Assembly (NCBI GenBank): GCA_003254885.1
Contig: QANT01006427.1
Span: 1 to 32,096 of the forward strand
DNA from: Purshia tridentata
Lineage: Eukaryota > Streptophyta > Magnoliopsida > Rosales > Rosaceae
Length of the DNA stretch: 32,096 bases
Reading direction: 5' to 3'
Position numbers and translations under genes: made by a program. The notes beneath the pieces are model-generated. The model saw only the letters and a program-made list of their open reading frames with translations. It was not told where the DNA came from and did not search any database. Shown here piece after piece: positions 21,562-32,096 of the stretch (positions are counted from its first letter, which is position 1; each line of letters begins with the position of its first letter).

Positions 21562-22459
21562 GTGGGGTGTATTATATATGGATTTTAAAAGACTTTTATG
21601 GAGTTTAAAAGTCATGTGGTATTCAATTAAGACTTTTAAAGACTTTAAAAAAGTAGATAAAAATCTATATGTATTCAATTAAGAATGTTAAGGAGTCTAT
21701 AAAAGTCATATGGTATTCAATTAAGACTTTTAATGACTTTTAAAAAGTCCATAAAAATCTATGTGTATTCAAAAAGTCATAGACTTTTATAGACTTCATT
21801 TAATGATGGATTTCTAAAGATTTTGGAAGACTTTTATGTGTATTTCAAAGTCATTATAAATCCGATCTATTCTCTGCGGATTTATAAGGATTTCTATAAA
21901 CTTTGTAAAACTCTGTAAAACTCTATAAAAATCTATAAATTCTGTAAAAGTCTGCAACTTGAAAAAAGTCTATAAAAGTCTTTATAAATCTATATACACT
22001 ACACCCCCCTAAGACCCATCATATGTGGGCCAAAGGACAATAGAAGGGCAAATTTGTCAAACAAATAAAGCCCAAAACAAATGAGTTGTAAATTTGTGAC
22101 CTATTCTAAAAATCAAGTTCATTAGTTAGTAGCCAAACCTAAAAATTATGAGCAAAACTGATTTTTAAAAAAAATATTGAAACTTGGTATTTAATCCTAA
22201 ATTTCTATATTTCAAATAAATTAGATTTGAATACCACACAATTTTTATAGACTTTTTAAAAGTCTTAATTGAATACCAGTAGATTTTTATAGACTATTTA
22301 AAACTCTTAATTGAATACTACTAAACTTTTATAGACTTTTTAAAAGTTTTGATTGAATACCACTAGACTTTTATAGACTTTTTAAAAGTCTTGATTAAAT
22401 ACCATATGATTTTTCAATTCCACCAAAGTCCATTAAAATCCTAATTGAATACACCCCTC
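21562..22459. mobile_element. Tourist-like (PIF/Harbinger-type) MITE cluster with TAA target sites
   Basis: The left tip GTGGGGTGTATT follows TAA (21559-21561). The right tip, complement GAGGGGTGTATTCAATTAGG, precedes TAA (22460-22462). A second right-type tip (complement GGGGGGTGTAGTGTATATAG) ends at 22009, again followed by TAA (22010-22012). The interior is made of many short AAAAGACTTTTA / TTCAATTAAGAC motifs in both orientations. TIRs beginning GRGGGTG with a 3-bp TAA duplication fit PIF/Harbinger MITEs. Either two elements are present, one lacking its left end, or one is nested or rearranged. Confidence 0.55.
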
Positions 22460-22828
22460 TAAGATAATAATGGAGGTATGAAATTGAAACAAATAAAAGT
22501 TGAGATAGTGACTTGCAAGTTTTTTAAATTAGGGTACTAACTTGAAAACTATATAAAATTGAGTACTGAATTGTATTTAACTCCAAATGCAAACTCCAAA
22601 TGCAATTCTCAACCAACTAAGCAAGACTTGTTTTTTTGTTTAATTGTCTATTTTTAAATATTTATAAATATTGCTAAATATATGGAAATAAAAATCATAT
22701 TCATATTTTTTTATCCATAATCATATGTTTAAATTCCTAAACAATGAAACAAAAAATTATTAAACTGAAATCCTCACATTTAAAATTTTTTTTCAAAACA
22801 AAGAATTTCATATTTAAATATTTCAAAT
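22459..22828. repeat. Direct repeat, copy 2 (partner 20626-20980)
   Basis: It begins exactly at the right boundary of the Tourist-like MITE (CTAAGATAATAATGG). It contains the 12-bp duplication ACTCCAAATGCA absent from copy 1. Confidence 0.9.
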
Positions 22829-24640
22829 GCATTAGATTTGAAATTCAAATTCATAAATCCAAATAGGCTCTTAGTTTTATCTATTTTCATCGATATCTCT
22901 CACCATTTTTCATATTTATTTACTAATCAGGTGATGATAAGAAGATGGTGAAGAATCCTTTCATATTTATTTTTTAGTGCAAAAACAAAATGCCAACAAA
23001 TCTAGATCTCTCACCACTTTTCCTTCGTTTCTACTTCATCCCAAGCAAATTAGAATTGAGAGGCCTTTAATATATTTCAACAAATTTAAAAGCTAATTAA
23101 AATGTAGCGAGAATATCACCTACCTACCTACTAAAACATAATTATTCTATATATATATATATTATAATTTCAAATAAAAAAGAAGAAAATGGGAAGCCTA
23201 ATAATAGGGTAGTGTGGTAATTAAACCCACCCATCCATCCATTCCAATATTCCAAGTAAAAAGAAAAATAATTGGATTAATTCGGTCAAAAAGTAAAGAG
23301 CCCCAAGTCAGCGGCACGAAATTTACAAAGAAACGGCGTCCTAAGTCCTTGGCTCCTTGGTGTTGTCCGCGTCACGTAATGTAAAAGCCGCCCAAATGGT
23401 CCAGTTTTCACACACAAGTACTTGACAATTAACATACATAACTATTAACCAGTACTACACAAGTAAATTAAATCATAAATCATAATAAGGACTAATTGGT
23501 AATTGCACACTTGCTGATCAAAAGTGATCAGTAATGTGTTCAATGGCCAGTGGAGACTCATGTGAGCTCGTGGTGTACGTGCTTCAATTGCAATTGCATG
23601 ATTGCAAGACAAGACCCAAGTGAGTAAAAAGGGGTTGTGATTGGGTGGCAGCTTCTGGGTTTTGTGGTCTCAATCTCATCGTCCGGACATTCATACAGTG
23701 ACGTTTGCTGTTGGAACCAGCTGTATTCAAGTACCATGCGTCTCATCTGGTCCGACCACCCTCACCCTATCACTTCTTCCCAAGTCTTCTCGTCATTGCA
23801 TGGCTCCAACCAATACCACTTTCTTATGTCATGAGTTGCAAGCCTATGTGATGAACAAGGACCAATATTCTCTATTTTTTTATCATGCTTTTAATTTTCG
23901 CTATGTTTTTTTTAACTTATTTTTCTTGCTAATATTCATTTGATGGCCAAAATTAAGATGCCGTAGAAAAATAGACAATCAAATAAATAGGGAATCATTA
24001 TTCCATGAATATAATACTTTAGCATTTCAAGCGAATGTCATGAAGAGAATACTTAATGACCCTACTTTAGCGTGTTTATAGGACCTTCACTAATTTGACA
24101 CATGCATATTTTTCTAGGGTTATTTAAATTCTTGTGTGATTTATAGAATTTTCTATACAAGAATTTAGGTAAATTATTAGAAATCATTCCCTTAAGTATT
24201 CGAATTTATTTTCTCATTCTACTTGTAATTATGTTCTTAGACTTTGCAATAAAGTTGCGCACATGCTTGCTCAGTTTGCATTATGTTACGCTTAAAGGGT
24301 TACTTAGGTTTCAGAAGCGACTGATTGGCTATTTAACAGACTATTTAAATTAGGTTCATTCATTACATGTATCATATTAGGCACAATACGACTTTTACCA
24401 GCATGGTACGACACCCAATATAATATTATCAAGCTTAGGTCCAACACATGCATGAGGCACACCTTAATTGCTTAGTGTTGGAGATGCGATTGAAAAATTT
24501 AAAACATACTCTATACAATGAGAGTTTTTTGTGAGAGACAAGAAAAGCGATGTGGAGTATTTATAGGTTTAATTAAATAAAACAATGACCAATTCATTTT
24601 TTAATTTGTTTGGCTAGGCTTGGCTGGGTCAACTGGTTTT
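22829..24640. other. Intergenic DNA with no supported gene
   Basis: The sequence is AT-rich, with a somewhat GC-richer island at ~23280-23830. Overlapping short frames on both strands within that island do not resemble known proteins. It could hold a non-coding transcript or a decayed gene, but nothing in the sequence proves either. A (TA)n tract lies at ~23150-23162. Confidence 0.35.
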
Positions 24641-25090
24641 CAATTCTTTTGATTTCTACTTCTTGTTTAAGAAAATTAATTTAATTTTTCTTTCTTTCTA
24701 GAAGGCTGATCTTGTCCTTTACAAGGAGTCTTGTATGGTATTGATATCTCTTTACCTTGGTTTGTCAAGAAATTCTGAGAGGATGGTTTTGCCTAAAAGG
24801 TTTGTGATAATCCAGTCTAGAGTTACTGTGAAAGGTTGAAGGAGATTCAAGAATGGAGTTCTTAGAATGACTTCTTTCTCAATGTTTTTGACTACAATAA
24901 AAGTAGTTTGGACACAAATTTGATTAACACAGACGTGTGCATTTCGAACTTTGTATTTTATCTGTAATTCAGTATCATTGGCAGCACTGAGACTTTCTTT
25001 GGTTTATGCACAGAATTTGGTTGCTATAATGTCTTCACAAATACAGTTGAGATCTACTCCTGAATCCAGAAGCCCAGTTATACAAACTTA
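24640..25090 (-). pseudogene. Retropepsin remnant, probably endogenous pararetrovirus (Caulimoviridae-like)
   Basis: On the minus strand one frame from ~25087 to ~24761 is open except for an internal TAA near 25008. It contains a retropepsin active-site triad (LLDSG, ~25060) and, about 75 codons later, the hydrophobic-rich EVILRTPFL segment matching the second conserved protease motif, where a Gly is expected in place of Arg. The spacing and the cysteine-rich middle resemble the aspartic protease of plant caulimovirid polyproteins more than copia or gypsy proteases. The region after ~24760 is out of frame with further stops. No reverse transcriptase or movement protein was seen. The copy is fragmentary and non-functional. 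Some retrotransposon proteases could look similar. Confidence 0.5.
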
Positions 25091-25816
25091 AAAATCTTAA
25101 ATTTTGATTATGACTCTGGTTTTCTATTTCTAATAAAAGATTCTTGAAATGGTTTTTATTTAATTATTTCTAAAAGGGCAATGTTACTTTTCTAGTAAAA
25201 AAAAAAAAAAAACCATTGTTAAATGGGTTGCGGTAGCTTGGGATCGTGTGTGCATGTGCCAGGTTACGTGCTTCTGTCAAATCTGATATAGCGTGGGATG
25301 GCCGGTGTTTCAAGTCTCCTTTTATGAGATGAATCATCACAATGGCCTCTATTTGTCACTATACAATGTTTCACGCTAATAATTAACTCGTTTATTTCTA
25401 ATATATAAAATACGATTGATATTTTATATAATGTCTAACTTCTGATGACTCCCACATTATTATAAATTTAATATGGATGCACCACAAAATAACTCACCAC
25501 CCATGTATATTGAGCTTAAACGAAAAGCGCACACATAATCTAGGTAAAAATAATTAATATTATTATCATAACTCAACGGAACCAACAGAGGTAAAGTTTT
25601 TTTTTTTTTTTTTTACATTTTGTTTCTTGACATAGGTAATATAAAGGGAAACCAATCTATGTCGGTGTGTGCGTAAGAAAAAGCCACTTACAAATTACAA
25701 TGCAAACTAAAAGGAAAACAAATCCCAAGATGCGCACAAAAGAATTGCCTATATATTATGGGGAATGTCCCAACAAACTCTGTAAAATTACCTACTTAAA
25801 TAAGTGCATGATGTAT
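25091..25816. other. Intergenic DNA and 3' flank of the PPI-like gene
   Basis: No gene is seen. Homopolymer runs lie at ~25199-25213 (A) and ~25597-25614 (T). The part next to 25816 should include the 3' UTR of the minus-strand gene. Confidence 0.4.
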
Positions 25817-28800
25817 TCAGAAAACCTTTTTAAGAAGAGATTTAAAAGAGGAGATGCCGCCATTGCCCAACAAAAACATGGCCAAGATAACCAGAAATGC
25901 AATGAGTACCCACATCCAAGGTTGCATCCTTCTCTTACTGCGGTTGCGAAGAGGCAGAGGGATAGGTTTTACCTTGGTCTGCAATTTCTGAGACCTCTTC
26001 GTTATTGTATTGGGTTTCTCCCTAATTTCAGAACCCTTTGGAGTTTCAACTGGAATGTCTAAGCTCGGTTCTGGAGCAGATTCTTCTTCACTAATACCAT
26101 TTGTAGCCTTTGTTGTAGTTGCCTTCTTTCTTTCCTTCTTTCTTACTTTCTTCTCCCTTTCCTGCACAGGATACAAGTTGGGGGTAGAAGAAAAGAATTT
26201 TGCATCAGGTGAGACTGAGATTTGCATGTCTTTATCTAAAATGCCTCTGACAGGTTTATGGTATTGGGGAAAAAAAAAATTGATAACTTAAGAAATTTTT
26301 ACCTTCTCTTTCTCCTCAGCTTCCTTCTGTGCTCTGATGGCAGCTCTAGCTTTGGCCTTCTCTGCTATTCTTTTCTTTCTCTCCAATGCTTCCTTAGCTT
26401 TGGCCTTCTCCTCCACCCTACGTTGCTCTCTCAACCTAGCTGCTGCTTCTTCCTTTCTCAATTCTTCTGCCCTTTTGGCCAACTCTTCTTCCTCTTTTGT
26501 TGGTTTCTGATCTTCTACTCTTTCATCTTCAATTTCATTTCTTCCAGAAACAGTTTCTGGACCAATTACTGGAGAAGCAAGTTTCACAGGCTTCTTTGTT
26601 TTAGGTATCTCATTCTTTTGCTCAACAACCTTCATTGCAGATTTAACATCTGGTTTTTCAGCTTCCACAAGGGCAACTTGTTTTGCTTGTTCAGGAGTTG
26701 AAACCACTGTTGCCAAATTAACCTTGGTTGCTCTCACGATTTCTGGGATTACAGGTGGCTCCTCATCAGGACCAAGTGAGCGGCCATCCAATGTTCTCAG
26801 TCTCCTTAGTGTACTCCTGGTGTTGCATCTGATATAGTCTTTTCGGAAGTCATCGTTGTTATTCCAGAGTTCCATAATAGTTTCCACCTAAATAATTGGT
26901 TTTTAGTCAGGTCACATTAAGCTGTTTTTTCAGATTCTTAAACCAAAAAATAAAAAATAAAAAGAGAGAGAGAGAAAAAGAAATACTACAACAACGGGAC
27001 CCCATGAGCTAACCTGATTGATACAAAAATGTTGCAGTTGCTCCCTATCTCCACTTAATGCCAAATTATTAGCTGCCTTTGCGTCATCCTTGTACCTCCA
27101 AAAATATTTGTTCTGCAGATTCAGGAATAAGAGGGTCAATTATCTTTTAGTGAAGTTATTGAAAAGACAAAAGCATTGTACATAGAAGAATCATAAACCT
27201 TCAAAATACAGTATTTTTCAACAGAAACACTTACCAGCAATAAACAAAAATTTAGTCCAAATTAATAAGACAGCTGGAAACTCTAGTAAATGTTATAGGC
27301 AACCTTAAACATATGTCCTCTTAATGGTGAAGTTATATAATCAACCTCAAACATGTTTCAGTCTCTCTGTGTGTGCAAGTGTAGAGATAGGATAACCTAA
27401 AAAGCGATCAGCTATAAATTTTTCTTTCAGCAGAATGCAAAGACCTTCTCATATTGTTGTTTCCTCAAACTCTGTAGATGTGCGTATGCTTCTTGGCGAA
27501 TTTCATCTGCAGCTCTGAACTGAGAAAACAATTCATTCAGAAGGTCATCTTCTTCATTAAATTTCCTTTTAGCAGCTTGAGTTATTGCCTCTGCTTTGAG
27601 AAGATTGTCTCTTAGTAGATCCATTTCCTTCCTCAGAACCTGTAATAATGTAACACAAAGACAAGGGGTTTAATTCTTATAGTGCTGAACACTTGATAGT
27701 CTCTATTATTGGTTAGCAGAGAATTATACAAAAATTTGAATGTAATTGGGTGTCTATATGCTCATTAGATTTTAGGATATCAGTTCCATATCAACCGTTT
27801 CATATAGCACAGCTCCCCCTGGATATTAAAAATGAAAACTAGTACGAACCAACAGAAAACCCCACCTTCAAGCGCTTTTCAATATCGTCTTTCTGGTCCA
27901 AAGCTTGCTGAAGCTCATCCTGCTTACCAATATTGGAATAAAGTTGTTCACGAAGTTGCTTCAGTTGCTTGATTTCGCGAATAAACTGTTTTTCTTCCTT
28001 CAAGGGTACGGTTTCATGCTCCACAACGTGTTCCATATTGCGTATCTGGTCATGAAAACAAAAATTGAAAAAGAAAGAGTCAATAATTAACACAAAAATT
28101 TAAATCTATTACATAAATTTGAGCACGAGGACAGGAAAATGATCGCTTACCCTATTATCCATATCCTCAACAGAGATGGCATTCTTCACCTTGTTAATCA
28201 TTAATTGAACTGAATCCATTTCCTGGCGTTTGGACTTAAACAGGTCTCGTGCAGCTCTCTCTTCAGATCTGGCAGCTTCAACATTATCGACATACTCCTT
28301 ACAAGTGGCCTGCTCATAAAAGAACTCAAAATTAATGTGACAAGACACATCTTACACACAAAATTATAGTTAAGTTAATTGGAAAAGACTTCTCACCCTC
28401 TTCAATTGGATTTTGGAACGGATAGCATCCCGACTTTTAGTTTTTTCTTCAACAAGTAACTGCGCACTTTGGATTTGTTCTTTTAAATTTTCGTCATCAT
28501 ATCTTGGAATCCTAATCAAGAAGTAGAATGGCCTTTTTTCTGCCTCAGCACCCTTATTCTGTCCTTCCAAGGGATCAACAATGGAATCTTCCGGGGAAGA
28601 TGTTGTTGAGGCTTCAGATCTATGAATTCCGTCAGTACACTCCACCTCCTGACATGTCGATTTAACAATATTTTCACTTTGTACAGCATCCAAGATGCAA
28701 TTTTGTGGCCTGCCATTCTCAACAGAAGAGTGATTCAGAACCTTGGATTCAGATGCATTGCCATTATCATCAGGAATATCTCTGCTTCTCACAGCAGATG

Positions 28801-30592
28801 TACTCTGAACTTCAGAACCTGGTCTGCCATCAGCATCTGGGATCGCAGGCAAGCTAGCTTCATCTTCAACTGAACCATTTATTTGTGATTCAAGCTTTGC
28901 ATCGCTGTCAGCAACAGATATAGGTGGGCTTGCAGCACATTCTGCCTCCACATTTGGCAACCCAGAATCTACATCCATGGCATCCTTAGATACCTTTTCT
29001 TCACAATCAATGTTATCTTGGCCGGTCTTGGGTTCTGATATTGCATCATTAGTTGGGCAACTTGATTGAGTATCATCTATAACAGGCAAACTCTCAGATT
29101 CAATTTCTGATTTTGAACTGGGTTCTAATATTGCATCATTAGCTGCGCAACTTGTTAGAAAAACATCTCCCACAGGCGCACTCTCAGATTCAATATCTGA
29201 TTTTGAATTGGGTTCTAATATTGCTGCATCATTAGCTGCACAACTTGATAGAAAATCATCTAGCACATGCGCACTCTCAGATTCAATTTCTGATTTTGAA
29301 TTGGGTTCTGAGATTGCATCATTAGCTGGGCAACTTGACAGGGTATCATCTCCAACAGGGGCATCCTCAGCTTCGATTTCTGATTTTGAATTGGGTACTG
29401 ATATTGCATCATTAGCTGGACAACTTGACAGGGTATCATCTATTACTGCAGCACTCTCAGCTTCAATTTCTGATTCAAAATCTACAACGGGGGCATTCTC
29501 AGCTTCAATTTCTGATATTGCATCATTAGCTGGGAAACTTGACAGAGTACCATCTATAACCGTGGCACTCTCAGCTTCAATTTCTGATTTTGAGTTTGGT
29601 TCTGATATTGCATCATTAACTAGGCAACTTGACAGGGTATCATCTATAAACGTGACACTCTCAGCTTCAATTTCTGAATTTGAAAGCTCAAAAGGGCAAG
29701 GATTGGGAACTTCACTAGTCATGTGATCTAATTTTACGACATCAGTCTCTGGCCTCACATCATCAACACCGCAAGTTGAAACATCTTCAGTAGGCAGAGA
29801 AACCCCATTTTCAACAGAATTTTCACAAGACCCGTTCTCTTGTGGTGTATAAACCAAGTCATTTGTAACTAGGGGATCTGAAATGCTCTCTTGCGCATGA
29901 TCAGTAGGCAAGGCATGTCCATCTTCATCAGAGGCAGGGCCATTCACAACTTGGGTTTCCAAATTCGTCTCAAATTGGACAGAGGCGTTTTCAGAAATGA
30001 CTGGGGCAGGCAAAACTTGGGCTTCTTGTTGAGCTAGAATTGGTGGAGTGGTATCTTCAGTATGAGAAGCAGATAAGTCTTCCTCAATTTCCTTGGGGGC
30101 AGGATTACTGAGCAGTTGGTGCTTATGTAGATCATGGTCTGACTCTTGCCCTAGATCCCTCGAAGAATCTTCGAGGGGCTCCTTGTCACTTTGAAGTAGA
30201 GTGTGTGATTCCAGAATGGCCTCTCCTCCCTCCTCAAACACCAGATGCGAATGAGAATGAGATTTGTCCCCCTCGGCCTCAGCCTCAGCCTCAGCCTCAG
30301 GAACAGCAGCAGAAGCAGAACCCACTCCCACCTCTCCCTCTCCCTCTCCCTCCAAGTGAAGACCACCGCCATTGTTTTGGAGGCTGCCATTCAGATCAGA
30401 CTCAACAGGATCCATGGCATCGCTTCCCGTCACAAACACATATGACCCGTCGGCGTCGTCCTTGACAGCACCATTCTCATTCCCATTCCCAATTTCATTG
30501 CCATTCCCATTCCCACTCCCATTCCCATCCTCAACAACCTTGGACAGCTCAGATTCACATGCATCACGATTCACATCCACCTCTGCCGTCAT
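25817..30592 (-). CDS. Proton pump-interactor (PPI1)-like protein with long repeat-bearing N-terminus, seven exons
   Basis: Exons (minus): 30592-28397, 28309-28151, 28045-27866, 27639-27445, 27112-27014, 26887-26303, 26161-25817. All introns are GT-AG and phase 0, giving 1252 aa. Residues 1-~680 are acidic, Ser-rich and low-complexity, with a GNGNGN stretch, an (EA)n stretch and ~30-residue repeats at ~306-525. The conserved PPI part starts at RPFYFLIRIPRYDDENL (~687). It continues as coiled coil (EEKTKSRDAIRSKI, LKEEKQFIREIKQLKQLREQ, NKYFWRYKDDAKAANN), then a KEKE-rich stretch (~1050-1160), and ends in a tail anchor PWMWVLIAFLVILAMFLL (~1219-1236). In Arabidopsis, PPI1 (~610 aa) binds the C-terminal regulatory region of the plasma-membrane H+-ATPase. 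Activity of this longer relative is inferred. The ATG at 30592 is the first in the frame. Confidence 0.9.
29022..29676 (-). repeat. ~90-bp coding minisatellite in exon 1 of the PPI-like gene
   Basis: About seven full copies and one partial copy of a 30-codon unit occur in tandem. A typical unit begins SEIEAESATVIDDTLSS and continues through CPANDAISEPNSK. Copies differ at several residues (EAES/ESES, CPAND/CAAND) and one is shortened, but all keep the frame. Confidence 0.9.
30265..30350 (-). repeat. Short coding microsatellites in the PPI-like N-terminus
   Basis: On the plus strand (CCTCAG)n at ~30276-30300 and (CTCTCC)n at ~30331-30350. On the coding strand they give EAEAEAEAE and EGEGEGE runs. 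Confidence 0.8.
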
Positions 30593-30900
30593 TGTGATCC
30601 AATCAAATCCAACCCCAACGATGATATCTAATGGCAAAATTTCAAACTGAATGTCTTAATTCCGTTTAATGTAAATGAATTGGGAACTTGGAATGAATCA
30701 AAATTGAAGAAAACGTAAAAGCAGAGCAAGATCTGATCTAAAACAAGGAGATGAGATGGACTTACGGATGCAGATCGAAGCAGCAAGCAACGGTAGCAGA
30801 GAGAGGGTAGATCGAAGCGAGATCAGCCAACCGACATCAATGTCGTACAATTTTCAAGTCCTGAAAGTTTCTAGGGAAAATGTATAAGAGAGATTTGTAT
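30593..30900 (-). promoter_or_regulatory. Probable 5' leader of the PPI-like gene with an intron
   Basis: On the minus strand CATCC|GTAAGT (exon end 30766) is a near-consensus donor and ACATTCAG|TTTG (~30647) a plausible acceptor. Together they imply a ~119-nt intron in the 5'UTR. The upstream exon region is purine-rich (AGAGAGGG). The transcription start is not determined. Confidence 0.4.
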
Positions 30901-32096
30901 ACTTGTATGTATGGATTGCTCAAGATTTCGATTTGGAATTGGAACTAAAAACTAACAGCTGGCCTGCCCATGGAAGACGACCAGTAGAGTAGTAAACTCT
31001 GTTACAACTTACAAAGTTACAGAAACTAAATACACTCTCCAAAAATAATAATATATCACCCTCAACGGAATTGAATTTCGAAATTCGATAAAATTTTCAG
31101 AGTTTTATAATATAAAAATTTTAAAAAAATTTTAATTTCGATAAAAATTTAGATAAATAATGAAAATCTTTAATAGATTTTGATAATATTTTGGAACTCC
31201 AAAAAAAATAAAATTTTAGAAAAATTTCAAAATTTTTTTCGAAATGTAAGTTGTTATGTGCTTTTTTATTTTTTATTTTTGTTTTAATTTGCATTTCAAA
31301 TCATACATTCCTATCCTATCCTATCCTATCAAATACTTCTCTCACGTTTTTTTTGTTTACCTTATCACATGACATGCTTTAGCAATAGTCACAATCACAT
31401 TCCAGTCTAGTTTCTATTTTACTATTTAATTATCTCTTTTTATTTTTTCATCAAAAAATATTAAAACCACAATATGAGTTTGAACTCAAGATCTAGGATA
31501 GAAACCATTAAGTTACAAATCCACACTATTTAATCCTTTTTTCATGATTTCATTTTACAATCTACTTTATGTGCCTTATTGGTATCTTCATTTTTCTTTT
31601 TAACCTGCATTTAATTTCATTTTTTTCACATATAACCAACTCTATCCAAGTCGCTTTTTTCTAGATAATTTTTATATATCAAATAACATTTTTAATCCGT
31701 ATAATTTGACTCAAGTTTTACTTTAATTTTTGTAATTTCAATTTTGCTAATTTTGGTTTATATAATTTTATAATAGTTATAATTCGAGAACAAGTGTTTC
31801 ATTTTGTCATTTGATAATCACAAATAACATGTAACATGCATAATTCATTTAACATAGTGATAATGACCCTGGCCGAAAAAAAAAACCATAGTGCTAATAA
31901 AATTAATCTACCTAAAAGCTTAACTTACGTTCACTGATGCATTTCACATGTTATTTTCATGAAAAAATTTTAAAATTAAAAACATTTTCTCAAATTATAA
32001 TTATTAAAAGGGTTAAATAGCACCTGGACCAAAGTACAAAGACAAAAAAGGTTAGTTAACCATTTTTAAAAATTAATTAACAATTAAATATTCAGG
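30901..32096. other. AT-rich intergenic DNA
   Basis: There are A/T homopolymer-rich stretches, a (CCTAT)n run (~31310-31330) and no supported gene. A weak SINE-like signal at 31450-31520 is listed separately. Confidence 0.45.
31450..31520 (-). mobile_element. Possible tRNA-derived SINE fragment
   Basis: The minus strand reads TAACTTAATGGT (31515-31504) and, about 16 nt further, GAGTTCAAACTC (31487-31476). These fit loosely to pol III A and B boxes with shorter than normal spacing. No tail or target-site duplication is resolved. Confidence 0.25.

Noticed and set aside
20626..22828. Direct repeats as LTRs of a small retrotransposon
   Set aside because: The ends are not TG...CA, there is no primer-binding site or polypurine tract, and the interior is MITE sequence.
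23558..23943. Overlapping frames of 62-100 codons on both strands
   Set aside because: There is no recognisable domain, and competing frames on both strands suggest chance in a slightly GC-richer patch.
29208..29726. 172-codon plus-strand frame with repeats
   Set aside because: It is the antisense shadow of the 90-bp coding repeats in the PPI-like gene. The sense frame has splice structure and homology.
30593..30637. 15-residue N-terminal extension of the PPI-like frame
   Set aside because: The frame is open there but begins with TTG, not ATG. A leader-intron acceptor probably lies in or just above it.
1..32096. CRISPR arrays, bacterial-type operons, Shine-Dalgarno sites, clear tRNA or rRNA genes
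   Set aside because: None seen. The window is plant nuclear DNA, and the tandem repeats here lack the repeat-spacer pattern.

Overview
This is nuclear DNA of a eudicot plant. It is AT-rich, its genes are spliced with GT-AG introns, and all three intact genes belong to land-plant families (DC1 zinc-finger, SQUAMOSA-promoter-binding-like, proton-pump-interactor). The copia gag and protease remnants resemble elements I associate with Rosaceae (apple, peach, rose, strawberry), but that placement comes from memory and is tentative.

Layout. Positions 1-309 hold the 3' end of a Ty1/copia retrotransposon: the RNase H tail, a polypurine tract and an LTR. Positions 1250-2962 carry two long-TIR MITEs, the second with a duplicated right arm. 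A two-exon DC1 gene follows at 3374-4396 (+). Positions 4665-5438 hold a Ty3/gypsy-like solo LTR whose left junction is tandemly duplicated. Positions 6141-7267 are packed with a MITE, a poly-A-tailed retroposon on the minus strand containing an NNNN ambiguity, and another MITE. Positions 7620-9305 are a broken copia element, followed by an unexplained C-rich block (9310-9740), a dead PIF/Harbinger transposase (10150-10890) and unidentified coding-like debris (10970-11625).

The centre is a complete SPL14-type transcription factor gene on the minus strand (18140-13304). It has ten coding exons that join in frame to 1070 codons plus stop. Its upstream region has GA-rich tracts, a likely leader intron and a 379-bp tandem duplication. 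Positions 19513-25816 contain no convincing gene. They hold a pair of ~360-bp direct repeats around Tourist-like (TAA target site) MITEs, and a decayed retropepsin segment, probably of pararetrovirus type. The right side is a complete seven-exon proton-pump-interactor-like gene on the minus strand (30592-25817; 1252 aa) with an unusually long N-terminal region built partly of 30-residue tandem repeats. Beyond 30850 I see only AT-rich intergenic DNA with a weak SINE-like signal.

The three genes show no sign of acting in one pathway. The SPL14/PPI-like adjacency may be ancient microsynteny. I do not find a clearly new biological system. The most interesting items are the diversified MITE family with a shared core, the compound MITE bounded by one 9-bp target-site duplication, and the repeat-expanded PPI-like protein.
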